Assembly (NCBI GenBank): GCA_036725605.1 | Contig: DAIMDW010000006.1 | Span: 124,001-188,000, forward strand | From: CALBTQ01 sp036725605 | GTDB taxonomy: Bacteria; Lernaellota; Lernaellaia; Lernaellales; Lernaellaceae | Length of the DNA: 64,000 bases | Direction of reading: 5' to 3' | Part shown: positions 21,865 to 29,526 of the stretch, in pieces | How positions within the stretch are numbered: position 1 is the stretch's first letter | Layout of the letters: each line of letters opens with the position of its first letter | Notes under the pieces: model-generated | Databases searched by the model: none | The model's input: the letters and a program-made list of their open reading frames with translations, nothing else | What the model was told of the DNA's origin: nothing | Made by a program: the position numbers and the translations under genes

Positions 21865-22037
21865 TTCCGTGGAGAGCAAGCGATGCATCGGCCTCACGAA
21901 TGTGGCGATCATTTCCCCATGAGTAACGCATAATTAGAACTTACGAGTTCCCGAAAATTGCCGAACCCTCCGTTTTTCCTCAAATTCCTGGATTGTCTTG
22001 CCGAAAGGTTAATCAAACCCATGGGGAGGACACGGTG

Positions 22038-23612
22038 ATGAAACGTTGGGGACTCTTGTCGATATTTTTAATGCTGTCGGCAATTCTCGCCTTGCTGCCG
22101 GCGTGCGATTGCGGCGGCGGTGACGACGACGACAACGACGATCACGGCGACGATGACGACGACGAGCACGGGGAAGAGGGCGTCGGCGAGTTGGAGTTTC
22201 CCTATCCGATCGAATTCGGCAGTGACGGGAAAATGTATACGATGATCGAGGGCAAATCGTTCCTCGTCGAGTTCACCGCCTGGGGCGCGCACGGCGGCGG
22301 CCACACGGGCCACACCGAGGGCGATCCCAAATCCAGCGCCGCGCATTACATCCAGCCGGCGGGCGAGTTGATCGAATTCGACAGCGCGGAGATCGATCCC
22401 GACGGCAATCATGACGGCGTGTGCGACGACGGGGAAATCTGCGGGGTGACCTACGACACGGCGGTCAAATACGCGCTGTGGTATTCCGCGCGCAACGAGG
22501 GCATGGAGTTGATGGAGATCAACTTCACCGCCAAGGACACCGGCGACACTTACGTGACCGGCGACAACGGCAATTACATTCTGAAGATCCTGTTCAAGGA
22601 CGTCGTGCTGGTGCTCGATCACGTGCGCATTCTCTCCGACGATCTGACCGCCATGTTGGCCGAGCGCGCCGGGTATGACGTCACCGCTTCGCCCGCCGAA
22701 GTGGATTGGGACAAGTTCAGCTACGGCGAAGGCGGCCTGGGCGACGAACCGCTGGCGCTGCCCAAGGATATGGCGTTGGGCCAGGCGCAGATTTTGAAGT
22801 ACCACGAGGGGCAGGGCGCCGGGCAGACGATCTACTTCGCGCTGGGCCAGGTCGAATGGACCGCGTACGTCTGGGCCGATCATAACGATCCGACCTATGC
22901 CGCTTGTCAATATACGATGGTGTCCGCCGCGGTGCGGACGCAATTGCAGACGGCGTTGGACGTCAATCTGACCGACCCCGCGCCCTACAGCCGCTTCACC
23001 AGCGTCGATACGCTGACCGACGAACTGCAGTTGCTCGGCGCGGCCACCGGCCTGATCTGCCAGACCGATTATTTCGACGCGACCAACTTCGATCAACTCA
23101 ACAGTTCCCACGGTTATGGTTGGATCGACAATCCGATGGACCAGCCGCAATCCGAGTTACTGGCGATTTCCGAGGTACACAAGGGCACGGCGGCCTACAA
23201 CGCCAACGCCGATCGTTTTTACAGCGCGGCCACCGAGATGATTCTGCGGCGCGACAGCTACGGCAATTCGTTGCCGGCGACCATCGAGGGCGAAGAGCGG
23301 CTGATTTCCGGTTACGACGCCGAGGTGCTCGACCTGACCTTGACCGGCGACACGGCGCAAAACGATGTGCTCACGCTCAAGGTGATTCCCGGCACGATGG
23401 GCGCGTATCACCCGAACGAGCCGCCCGATTCCACCTCGCTCTTCCAGGCCGTGCGCTACAAGCTGGAAAGCGACCGGCTGGTGGTGCACTGGGGCGAATT
23501 TTTCACCGAGCAAAGCGCCGTGGTCGCGCCGGCGACGATTCCCGACAACGCCGCCTGCGACGGCGAGCCGTATTTCTGCTACGACCATACGCGGCCGGGC
23601 GGGGTTCTCTAG
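22038..23612 (+). CDS. Asp-rich lipoprotein of unknown function
   Basis: A 524-residue lipoprotein. Start at the ATG at 22038 with GGGGAGGA eight bases before it. The signal peptide ends LLPAC with Cys23, followed by Asp at +2, then CGGG and an Asp/His/Glu tether to about residue 50. The rest is unrecognised. It contains His-rich GAHGGGHTGHTEGDPKSSAAH near residue 80, which could bind a metal, a calcium-type loop DPDGNHDGVCDDGE near residue 120, and aromatic strands throughout. A strong terminator follows the stop. The Asp at +2 would predict inner-membrane retention under the E. coli Lol rule, which may not apply here. Confidence 0.75.
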   Translation: MKRWGLLSIFLMLSAILALLPACDCGGGDDDDNDDHGDDDDDEHGEEGVGELEFPYPIEFGSDGKMYTMIEGKSFLVEFTAWGAHGGGHTGHTEGDPKSSAAHYIQPAGELIEFDSAEIDPDGNHDGVCDDGEICGVTYDTAVKYALWYSARNEGMELMEINFTAKDTGDTYVTGDNGNYILKILFKDVVLVLDHVRILSDDLTAMLAERAGYDVTASPAEVDWDKFSYGEGGLGDEPLALPKDMALGQAQILKYHEGQGAGQTIYFALGQVEWTAYVWADHNDPTYAACQYTMVSAAVRTQLQTALDVNLTDPAPYSRFTSVDTLTDELQLLGAATGLICQTDYFDATNFDQLNSSHGYGWIDNPMDQPQSELLAISEVHKGTAAYNANADRFYSAATEMILRRDSYGNSLPATIEGEERLISGYDAEVLDLTLTGDTAQNDVLTLKVIPGTMGAYHPNEPPDSTSLFQAVRYKLESDRLVVHWGEFFTEQSAVVAPATIPDNAACDGEPYFCYDHTRPGGVL

Positions 23613-23633
23613 GCGACGCTTCTTCACGCGATC

Positions 23634-23660
23634 AAGGGCGGTTTCGACCGCCCTTTTTTC
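23634..23660 (+). terminator. Intrinsic terminator
   Basis: AAGGGCGG (23634-23641), loop TTTCGA, CCGCCCTT (23648-23655), then a T run, 21 bases after the preceding stop. Confidence 0.85.
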
Positions 23661-23819
23661 ATTGAGATAATTGTCGAGTTGTGTTTTAGTTGCGTGGGGG
23701 TCGAGTGCCGATTCGAGGAGAGCGGTCAAACGGAGGCCATGATGGTTCGGTTGATCGCTTTTTTGTTTTAATCTTCTCGGATGAGACAATTGCGTCGACG
23801 GGAAAAAAGGGAGGGACCG

Positions 23820-25055
23820 ATGCGGTGGTTGAAATGGATACTGTTGTTGCTTTGCTGTCTGGCGCTGTTTGCCTGCGGTGACGATGACGACCCTTCGACA
23901 AGCTCAGGGCAGGCTGACGACGACAACGACGATGCGGGCGACGATGACGGCGATGACGACGATGACGATGAGAGCGACGACGACACGACCGATGACGACG
24001 ACGCCACGCCGCTCGTCTACGGCGATGATCTGGTCTATAGCGGCGACGACGGCTTGCGCGCACTGCTCAACGACGGAAAAGGGTACGGCGAGCCGGTTGT
24101 GCTCGATGCCGACATCCGTGCGGACGACATCGCCGTCGCCGATTTCGACGACGACGGACACACCGATATCGTTCTTTCGTCTTTCCAGGGCATCGACGTG
24201 CTGTTCAATCAAGGCAACGGCGTACAATACAAAAAGGTCAACAACATCAATCTGCATTTTCCGGACGGCTTTGTCGCCGCCGATTTTACCGGTGACGGCA
24301 TCCTCGATCTGGCGGGGTATTCGTTCTACCACAAGAAAGTGTATCTCTATGCCCACGATGGGGCGGGGCACTTCACGGAAACGGAAATCGTCGACCTGAG
24401 CGAGTACTCGGTCGTGAGTATGATCGCCGCCGATTTCAACAACGACGGACGGCCGGACCTGGCGCTCGGAGCGAAAAAATATCTGTACATCTACACCAAC
24501 AACGGCGACGGCACGTTCGAGCGCAGCGAGCGCTTTTCCGGTTATTACGTCAGTTTTTGGTTTGAAAGTCTGGCCGCCCACGACCTCAACGGCGACGGCA
24601 ACCTCGATGTGATCGCCACGTTTTCCCACGGTGAGTTGTACATTCTGCACGGCAACGGCGACGGCACGCTGACCGAAGCGGAGGCGATGGAGATCGAGAC
24701 CGATTACTTGAATTTGCTGGTCGCCGCCGACTACGACCGGGACGGCAATCTCGATCTCGTGATCGGCTATGGCTATGGCAGCGTGGGGATTCTCCACGGC
24801 CGGTCCGACGGCACGTTCCGCCAGCCCGATTTTCTTTTCGGCTCGGAGGGCAATCTCTTCCTCGCCGTGGCGCAGATCAACAACGACGATTATCCCGACC
24901 TGATCGTCGCCTACGAGGATTGGGAAACGAAGGGTCCGTCGCCGTATCAACACATGGGCGTGCTGCCCGGCAAGGGCGAGCTTGGTTTCGGCCCGCTGAC
25001 GCGCCTGGACGAAAACGTGGAGTTGATTCGCGTCGCCGACCTCGACGGACAATAA
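23820..25055 (+). CDS. FG-GAP/VCBS-repeat Asp-rich lipoprotein
   Basis: A 411-residue lipoprotein with GGGAGGG before its ATG. The signal peptide ends LALFACG with Cys19, then an Asp tether interrupted by PSTSSGQA. The mature part has about six integrin-like FG-GAP/VCBS repeats, each with a calcium-binding core of the type DFDDDGHTD, DFTGDGILD, DFNNDGRPD, DLNGDGNLD and DYDRDGNLD. This forms a seven-bladed alpha-integrin-type propeller on the cell surface, probably for adhesion or binding. The interruption PSTSSGQA is encoded by a short repeat at 23891-23914. It is convergent with the riboswitch-controlled propeller gene across a repeat-filled spacer. Confidence 0.85.
   Translation: MRWLKWILLLLCCLALFACGDDDDPSTSSGQADDDNDDAGDDDGDDDDDDESDDDTTDDDDATPLVYGDDLVYSGDDGLRALLNDGKGYGEPVVLDADIRADDIAVADFDDDGHTDIVLSSFQGIDVLFNQGNGVQYKKVNNINLHFPDGFVAADFTGDGILDLAGYSFYHKKVYLYAHDGAGHFTETEIVDLSEYSVVSMIAADFNNDGRPDLALGAKKYLYIYTNNGDGTFERSERFSGYYVSFWFESLAAHDLNGDGNLDVIATFSHGELYILHGNGDGTLTEAEAMEIETDYLNLLVAADYDRDGNLDLVIGYGYGSVGILHGRSDGTFRQPDFLFGSEGNLFLAVAQINNDDYPDLIVAYEDWETKGPSPYQHMGVLPGKGELGFGPLTRLDENVELIRVADLDGQ
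23891..23914. repeat. CCCTTCGACAAGCTCAGGGC mini-repeat inside a coding region
   Basis: A 24-base sequence with a CCTTCGACAAGCTCAGG core lies in the middle of the Asp-coding tract and keeps the frame, encoding PSTSSGQA. The same core is a familiar short interspersed palindromic repeat in many environmental genomes, often translated as STSSGQ or DKLRAG-like insertions. It is not related to the flanking GAC/GAT codons. Confidence 0.65.
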
Positions 25056-25075
25056 AACAAGCCATCCTGGCTTCC

Positions 25076-25170
25076 GTGGCACTGATACACGAATGAACGA
25101 AGTGAGCGAGTTTATCAGTGTTTTAAATATACACTGATAAGCCTCACTGTGTTCGGCGGATCAGTGCCAC
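25076..25170. repeat. BIME-like double-hairpin palindrome, copy 1
   Basis: Starts GTGGCACTGATACACGAATG and ends in the inverse, GGATCAGTGCCAC. Each half is itself a hairpin (CACTGATA...TATCAGTG and its mirror), so the whole is two inverted hairpins head to head around a short AT centre. Related copies lie at 50338-50434 and 59308-59404, with half copies elsewhere. Confidence 0.8.
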
Positions 25171-25185
25171 CATTTTTGACGGGCA

Positions 25186-25226
25186 ATAAAAAAGCCCGCC
25201 CCGTGACGGAGCGGGCTTGAATTTTT
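25186..25226. terminator. Bidirectional terminator between convergent genes
   Basis: AAGCCCGC (25192-25199) pairs with GCGGGCTT (25211-25218). On the plus strand GAATTTTTT follows. On the minus strand the stem is followed by TTTTTTATT. It sits between the convergent FG-GAP and propeller lipoproteins. Confidence 0.75.
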
Positions 25227-25227
25227 T

Positions 25228-25370
25228 CCCTTACCCCGGGCGGTTGCCCGATCTCCCTTCTCCCGGTGGGAGAAGGGCCGGGGATGAGGGCGCGCGTAGA
25301 GCCGAAAGTCCCTCACCCCGGGCTGTCGCCCGACCCTCTCCCCAAAGGAGAGGGTGAAGCGGTTGCCCGA
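25228..25370. repeat. CCCTCACCCC-type dyad repeat, second locus
   Basis: Two adjoining units. The first (25228-25290) runs from CCCTTACCCCGGGCG to GGGGATGAGGGCG. The second (about 25310-25354) reads CCCTCACCCCGGGCTGTCGC then CCTCTCCCC/GGAGAGGG. Same family as 20198-20303. It ends just before the 3' end of the minus-strand propeller gene. Confidence 0.75.
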
Positions 25371-25372
25371 TC

Positions 25373-26791
25373 TTACCAGAAGGCCACACCGCCCGGGTTG
25401 GGCAACGCGACGTTGAACACGTCGCTGTAGTCGTCGCCCGCCAGCACGTACACCTTGCCGTTGCCCTGGTCACAGACGTACGCGTCGCCCGTTTCCGGGA
25501 GCACGCCCAGACCCTGCACCCAAAACGCGTCGGGGATGGTCAGCGGATCGGCGTCGCCGTGAATGATCGAGTTGTCGGCTGTGTCGAAGACGTAGACGTT
25601 GCCGGCCATGCCTTCGCCGACGAAGGCGATGCCCTCGGCGCTGATGCCGATCGGGCCGGGCGCCACGCCCAGGTCGAAACTGGATTTCACCACGTTCTCA
25701 TGCGTGCAGATCTTGACGATCTTGCCGGTCTGATCGCTGTAGTTGCCGGTGCAGACCACGAACAGGTCGCTGCAATCGGCGGAAGCGGCCACGGCCAGTC
25801 CGTTCGGATTGACCTGCGGCAGCGCGATGCGGCTGAGGATCGTGCCGGTCGTCGGATTGATCACCAGCACCTGACCGTCGGCGTAGGCCATCGTGCCCCA
25901 ATCGAAGCCGGAGCAGGCGACGTACAGGCTCGTGCCCACGCCCAGCACGGCGGTCGGCGCGCAGCCTTCATCCAGATCGAAGTACTCGACGGACGCTTTC
26001 TCGCCGTCGACGGTCACCTTGGCCAGCGTATCGTCGAGGTTGCCGGTCACCCACACCGCGTCGAAGAAAACGGTCGCGGCCCACGGGCTGTCCTGGTTGA
26101 GGGAAATGTCGGTGGTCGCGTATTCGTCGAGCAGATCGACCATGATCAGCTTTTCGTTGCCGGTCACGCCCGCCGCATAGTCCGCCGAATCGACGTAGTA
26201 GAGCAGGCCGTTTTCCGTATCGACCGTCGCGCTCTGCAACACCGTGCCGATGCTGCCGCCGGCGAGGTCGGCGATGGCGCTTTCGTCGCCGCGGTTGATC
26301 GCCGTGGCCACGCCGTTGAGGTTGTCGAAGGAGTAAACGTCCGGACCGACCGCGATCAACGCCTGCGCGCTGGCTTCGCCCGCCGTGACCGTCAACGTCG
26401 CCTGACCGGCGGCCACCGCCGTCACTACGCCGTCGGCCACCGTGGCCACGTCGTCTTCGTCGATCGACCAGGTGAAGGACGTCGCCGCGACGCCGTCCAC
26501 TTCGCCCTCGGCGGTGAAGGTGCAGGTCGTGCCGACGGGGATCATCTGCGCGCCGGGCGTGATTTCCACCCAGTCGTCGTCATCGTCGCCGGTGTCGTCG
26601 TCGGTTGTGTCATCATCGCCGGTGTCGTCATCGTCGCCGGTGTCGTCGTCGCCGGTATCGTCGTCGTCGGCGACATCATCGTCGTCATCGTCGTCATCGT
26701 CATCGTCGCCGCAGCCGATCATCGGCGTTACCGTCAGGGCCAGGACGGCAAACACGGCGACCAGAAAGGCCCATCGATCCACATGTTTCAT
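25373..26791 (-). CDS. Cobalamin-riboswitch-controlled propeller lipoprotein (BtuG-like candidate)
   Basis: A 472-residue lipoprotein with AAGGAGGAACC before its ATG. The lipobox ends with Cys27, then Gly and a long Asp/Thr tether to about residue 75. A Big_2-type Ig domain follows (ITPGAQMIPVGTTCTFTAEG to ATLTVTAGEASA, about 76-160). The rest is a YncE/NHL-type beta-propeller (blades such as NEKLIMVDLLDEY, GQVLVINPTTGTILSRIALP, GNVYVFDTADNSIIHGD, GKVYVLAGDDYSDVFNVALP). A clear cobalamin riboswitch lies in its leader, so expression should fall when B12 is abundant. In Bacteroides, BtuG is a surface propeller lipoprotein that captures cobalamin, and I infer a similar role. No BtuB is in the window. 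Confidence 0.8.
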   Translation of the reverse strand: MKHVDRWAFLVAVFAVLALTVTPMIGCGDDDDDDDDDDDVADDDDTGDDDTGDDDDTGDDDTTDDDTGDDDDDWVEITPGAQMIPVGTTCTFTAEGEVDGVAATSFTWSIDEDDVATVADGVVTAVAAGQATLTVTAGEASAQALIAVGPDVYSFDNLNGVATAINRGDESAIADLAGGSIGTVLQSATVDTENGLLYYVDSADYAAGVTGNEKLIMVDLLDEYATTDISLNQDSPWAATVFFDAVWVTGNLDDTLAKVTVDGEKASVEYFDLDEGCAPTAVLGVGTSLYVACSGFDWGTMAYADGQVLVINPTTGTILSRIALPQVNPNGLAVAASADCSDLFVVCTGNYSDQTGKIVKICTHENVVKSSFDLGVAPGPIGISAEGIAFVGEGMAGNVYVFDTADNSIIHGDADPLTIPDAFWVQGLGVLPETGDAYVCDQGNGKVYVLAGDDYSDVFNVALPNPGGVAFW

Positions 26792-26894
26792 CGGTTCCTC
26801 CTTAAATGTGGAAAGTGGCGCCTTACCGGTTCGAAGGATGTGGGGAAGGTGAGATCGCAATCGATTCACCACCACTCTCAAACCCTCGAAGAGC

Positions 26895-27090
26895 GGTAGG
26901 CAGTTCGGCGTTTCGCTGCGGTCTCCTGGCTCGGAGCTGCTGGCGCCCGTCGCCGCCTTCCCAGGCTCGCGCCCAGTGGCTTGTGGCGATTGGCTCGCCC
27001 CTCACAGTGGCGGGTCCGCGCCGGATTCGCACCGGCTTCCCGTCAGCGAAGCGCATTCCTCTACAAACGCAGTAGGCATAGCAGATCACC
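26895..27090 (-). promoter_or_regulatory. Cobalamin riboswitch 1
   Basis: Read on the minus strand: GGGAAGCCGGTGCGAATCC (about 27042-27024), GCGGACCCGCCACTGTGAG ending near 27001, AGCCACTGGGCGCGAGCCTGG, then GGGAAGGCGGCGACG, and the B12 box GAGCCAGGAGACC (26932-26920). These are the conserved core elements of the AdoCbl riboswitch in correct order. It lies about 110-130 bases upstream of the propeller lipoprotein start. The bases between the B12 box and the gene show no obvious U-rich terminator, so control may be translational. Confidence 0.92.
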
Positions 27091-27230
27091 GCCGGGCTGG
27101 CAAGGCAGCATCGCGGCGCGGAAATGAACCGCGAATAATCGGTTGCCGTCGCCGGCCGCGCTTGGTATCATTACCTTACCTGCCGTTCACCGCCATCCAA
27201 AAAACCGAAGAATGTGTGTGGAGGTTTGCC

Positions 27231-28511
27231 ATGAAAATGACCGGCATGGCATGGCTGGCGGCGGTATTGGCCCTTTTTGGTTTCATGCTCGCGGCATCCT
27301 GCGACGACGATGACGACGATGATAACAACGACGATGCGGCCGTCGATGACGACGCAATCGACGACGACGCTGTGGACGACGACAGCGGCGATGACGATAC
27401 GCTCGATGATGATACAACCGACGATGATACGCTCGATGACGACACCACCGACGATGATACGCTCGATGACGACACCACCGACGATGATACGACCGATGAC
27501 GACACCACCGACGACGACACCGCTGACGATGACACGGCCGATGACGATGCTCCCGAAATCAGCATCAAAACCTACAACCACGCGGCCGTGCTGCCGTACC
27601 TGAACGAATTCGCCGCGCGCGGTTTCCGCCTTTACCTGGGGGCGGGCATCGGCGACGTCGGTTCGGCGAATCTGGCCGCGATCCTCACCCAGACCGAGGC
27701 ACTGGGCGTGCCGGTCACGATCTGCCCCTACGTCAGCGAGGGCGGTTTCCCCAGCGAGGAGAACATCGATCTGTTCGAGGAGGAGGCGCACGCGCTCGTC
27801 GACTGGATCGAAACGGTGAGCTCGGCCGTGGACACCATCTCGGTCAACATGGAACTGGGCCACCCGTTGGATCAGCAGATCCAACAGGCGTGGAACGACC
27901 GCGACTTCGCGCTGCTGTGGACCCTGCTCGAAGGGACGATGGACCGCGAACGGTTTGTCGGTTCGGTGAAGCGCTACGCGCAGATCGTTTCCGATTTTCA
28001 GGACCTCGGTTATGAGATGCAGATCACCACGTATCCGTTCATGCTCGACGATCTGGTCGACGGCGACACCGACATTCAGGATTCCTGCAACATTCCCATG
28101 AGCGGCATCGGGTGGGATCGCATCGCGCCGTGCGCCTATTCCACCGAGTACGCGCACATGGTCGGGCTCTTCGAGGCGTCGGCCTACTTCGTGACCACCT
28201 ACGCGCAATCGGCGCTGGAACTGTACGGCGACGCCGCAGTGGTCGATGTGGGGCTGGTGCGTCACAACGGCCTACCGGGATACGCGACGCCGGCGGAACT
28301 GTCGGCCGACGTGGCCGCGGCCAAGGCGGTCGGCGTGCGGCGCATCGAGGTGTTTTACTTCAGCGGCTTTTTGCAGTATTCCGAGTACACCTTCGCCGAC
28401 TGGGCCGACGCCATCGACGTCGAGCCGGCCGTGCCCGCGACGGACCCGATCATCGATCTCGTCCGCTTCGGCGCCCGGGTCGTCGATTTCATCATGAACT
28501 TTATGGAGTAG
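27231..28511 (+). CDS. Lipoprotein with ten 5-residue Asp repeats and barrel-like domain
   Basis: A 426-residue lipoprotein with GTGGAGG upstream of the ATG. The lipobox LAASC ends at Cys24 and is followed directly by Asp residues (+2 onward). Residues about 50-105 contain ten DDDTT/DDDTL repeats. The C-terminal 320 residues look like an alpha/beta barrel: alternating strands and helices with FRLYLGAGIGDVGS, VPVTICPYVSEGG, TISVNMELGHP, YEMQITTYPFM, WDRIAPCAYSTEY and RRIEVFYFSG. This layout suggests a glycosidase-like or sugar-binding fold, but I recognise no catalytic signature. Its start lies about 140 bases from the divergent cobalamin riboswitch, which points the other way. Confidence 0.75.
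   Translation: MKMTGMAWLAAVLALFGFMLAASCDDDDDDDNNDDAAVDDDAIDDDAVDDDSGDDDTLDDDTTDDDTLDDDTTDDDTLDDDTTDDDTTDDDTTDDDTADDDTADDDAPEISIKTYNHAAVLPYLNEFAARGFRLYLGAGIGDVGSANLAAILTQTEALGVPVTICPYVSEGGFPSEENIDLFEEEAHALVDWIETVSSAVDTISVNMELGHPLDQQIQQAWNDRDFALLWTLLEGTMDRERFVGSVKRYAQIVSDFQDLGYEMQITTYPFMLDDLVDGDTDIQDSCNIPMSGIGWDRIAPCAYSTEYAHMVGLFEASAYFVTTYAQSALELYGDAAVVDVGLVRHNGLPGYATPAELSADVAAAKAVGVRRIEVFYFSGFLQYSEYTFADWADAIDVEPAVPATDPIIDLVRFGARVVDFIMNFME
27390..27539. repeat. Ten-copy 15-bp tandem repeat (Asp3-Thr-X)
   Basis: Ten consecutive 15-base units of the pattern GAYGAYGAYACNNYN, in frame, encoding DDDTL or DDDTT and two DDDTA. The repeated third-base pattern (several units are identical at the DNA level) shows duplication by slippage or recombination rather than independent codon choice. 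Confidence 0.85.
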
Positions 28512-28578
28512 ATCCTCTTCCCTTGTCACTGACCGCGCCATGCGCTACAACGGGGCGACTTTCCCGAGGAGATCGCCC

Positions 28579-29361
28579 GTGACCAGGTACACCTTCGACG
28601 AATGCGTCGCCATCATGCGCCGCCTGCGCAGCCCCGACGGTTGCCCGTGGGACAACGAACAAACCCTCGAATCGGTGCTCAAGTACTTCCTGGAAGAGGC
28701 CTACGAAGCGCTCGACGCCGCCGACAAACGCGACTGGCCCGGCCTGGCTGAAGAGTTGGGCGACACGCTGTGGGAGATTCTCTTCCTCGCGCGCATCGCC
28801 GAGCAGGACGGCCTGTTTTCCATCGACGACGTGCTGCAGTTGCTGGGCGAAAAGATGGTCCGGCGGCACCCGCACATTTTCGGCGAGGCGAAGATCGAAA
28901 ATTCGCAGCAGGTCGTCGCGCAGTGGTCGGCGATCAAAAAACAGGAGAAGAACACGACCACGCACGCGGGCGTCATGCACAAGGTGCCCACGTCGCTGCC
29001 CGCGCTGTTGTACGCCTACCGCATCAGCGAGCGCGCGGCGAAGGTCGGCTTCGACTGGGAAAACGCCGGGCAGGTGTGGGACAAGCTGGTCGAGGAAAAA
29101 GGCGAATTGGCCGAGGCGATCGCTTCCGGCGACAAGGCGCACATCGAGCACGAGCTGGGCGACGCGATTTTCGCCCTGGTGAACCTTGGACGGCATCTGG
29201 GGGTCAATGCGGAAGACGCCGTGCGCCGTTGCACCAACCGGTTCATCGCGCGCTTCGAGAAAGTCGAAGAGGCCGTCGCCGCCGAAGGGACGGATTTCAA
29301 AGACAAATCCATCGACGAACTCGAGGCGCTGTGGCAGCGCGCGAAAAAGGACCTTGGCTGA
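28579..29361 (+). CDS. mazG: Nucleoside triphosphate pyrophosphohydrolase MazG
   Basis: Hydrolyses (d)NTPs to the monophosphate and pyrophosphate, as housecleaning or a stringent-response modulator. Start at a GTG (28579) with GAGGAGAT six bases before it, giving 260 residues, the usual size. The conserved first half reads LRSPDGCPWDNEQT, then LEEAYEALDA and ELGDTLWEILFLARIAEQDG with the EExxE/EGDxL-type metal ligands, and RRHPHIFG. The second MazG domain follows (VGFDWENAGQVWDKLVEEKGELAEAI, HELGDAIFALVNLGRHLGV). An in-frame ATG at 28540 is less likely. Confidence 0.95.
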   Translation: MTRYTFDECVAIMRRLRSPDGCPWDNEQTLESVLKYFLEEAYEALDAADKRDWPGLAEELGDTLWEILFLARIAEQDGLFSIDDVLQLLGEKMVRRHPHIFGEAKIENSQQVVAQWSAIKKQEKNTTTHAGVMHKVPTSLPALLYAYRISERAAKVGFDWENAGQVWDKLVEEKGELAEAIASGDKAHIEHELGDAIFALVNLGRHLGVNAEDAVRRCTNRFIARFEKVEEAVAAEGTDFKDKSIDELEALWQRAKKDLG

Positions 29362-29375
29362 GCCCTCATTCACTC

Positions 29376-29420
29376 TGTCCACAGGATCTGCGCATAACCC
29401 TGTGGATAACCGTGTGGACG
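29376..29420. promoter_or_regulatory. Cluster of DnaA-box-like sequences
   Basis: Between mazG and fxsA there is a perfect DnaA box TGTGGATAA (29401-29409, inverse of TTATCCACA), with near matches TGTCCACAG (29376-29384) and TGTGGACGG (29412-29420), within about 45 bases. No dnaA or dnaN is nearby and the flanking DNA is not very AT-rich, so I see it as a possible DnaA-binding regulatory site rather than an origin. Confidence 0.4.
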
Positions 29421-29459
29421 GACGCGGCGAAGGGCCGTGAACACGAAGCGCGCCTTATT

Positions 29460-29499
29460 TTGCACCAAATTTGTGCAACCGCCGGCGAAGGATTATAGT
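29460..29499 (+). promoter_or_regulatory. Promoter of the fxsA-sbcCD operon with overlapping inverted repeat
   Basis: -10 TATAGT at 29494-29499, 17 bases after TTGTGC (29471-29476), which matches only the first three bases of the -35 consensus. TTGCAC (29460-29465) and GTGCAA (29473-29478) form an inverted repeat with a 7-base spacer that covers the -35, so a repressor could bind there. Transcription would start about 20 bases before the TTG start of fxsA. Confidence 0.45.
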
Positions 29500-29526
29500 G
29501 TGGGAAACCCCACGAAAGGAGATCCC

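Noticed and set aside
26792..26881. Upstream extension of the riboswitch-controlled propeller gene
   Set aside because: It would put basic residues before the signal peptide. The AAGGAGG site and lipoprotein signal fit the ATG at 26791.
26976..27230. Upstream extension of the 27231 lipoprotein
   Set aside because: It lies over the antisense of the riboswitch and would bury the signal peptide. GTGGAGG precedes the 27231 ATG.
27390..27539. Regular short repeats that could be taken for a CRISPR array
   Set aside because: The units are contiguous 15-mers without spacers, all in frame within one protein, and there are no cas genes.
29376..29420. Replication origin
   Set aside because: Only one perfect DnaA box, no AT-rich unwinding region, and no dnaA, dnaN or gidA nearby.
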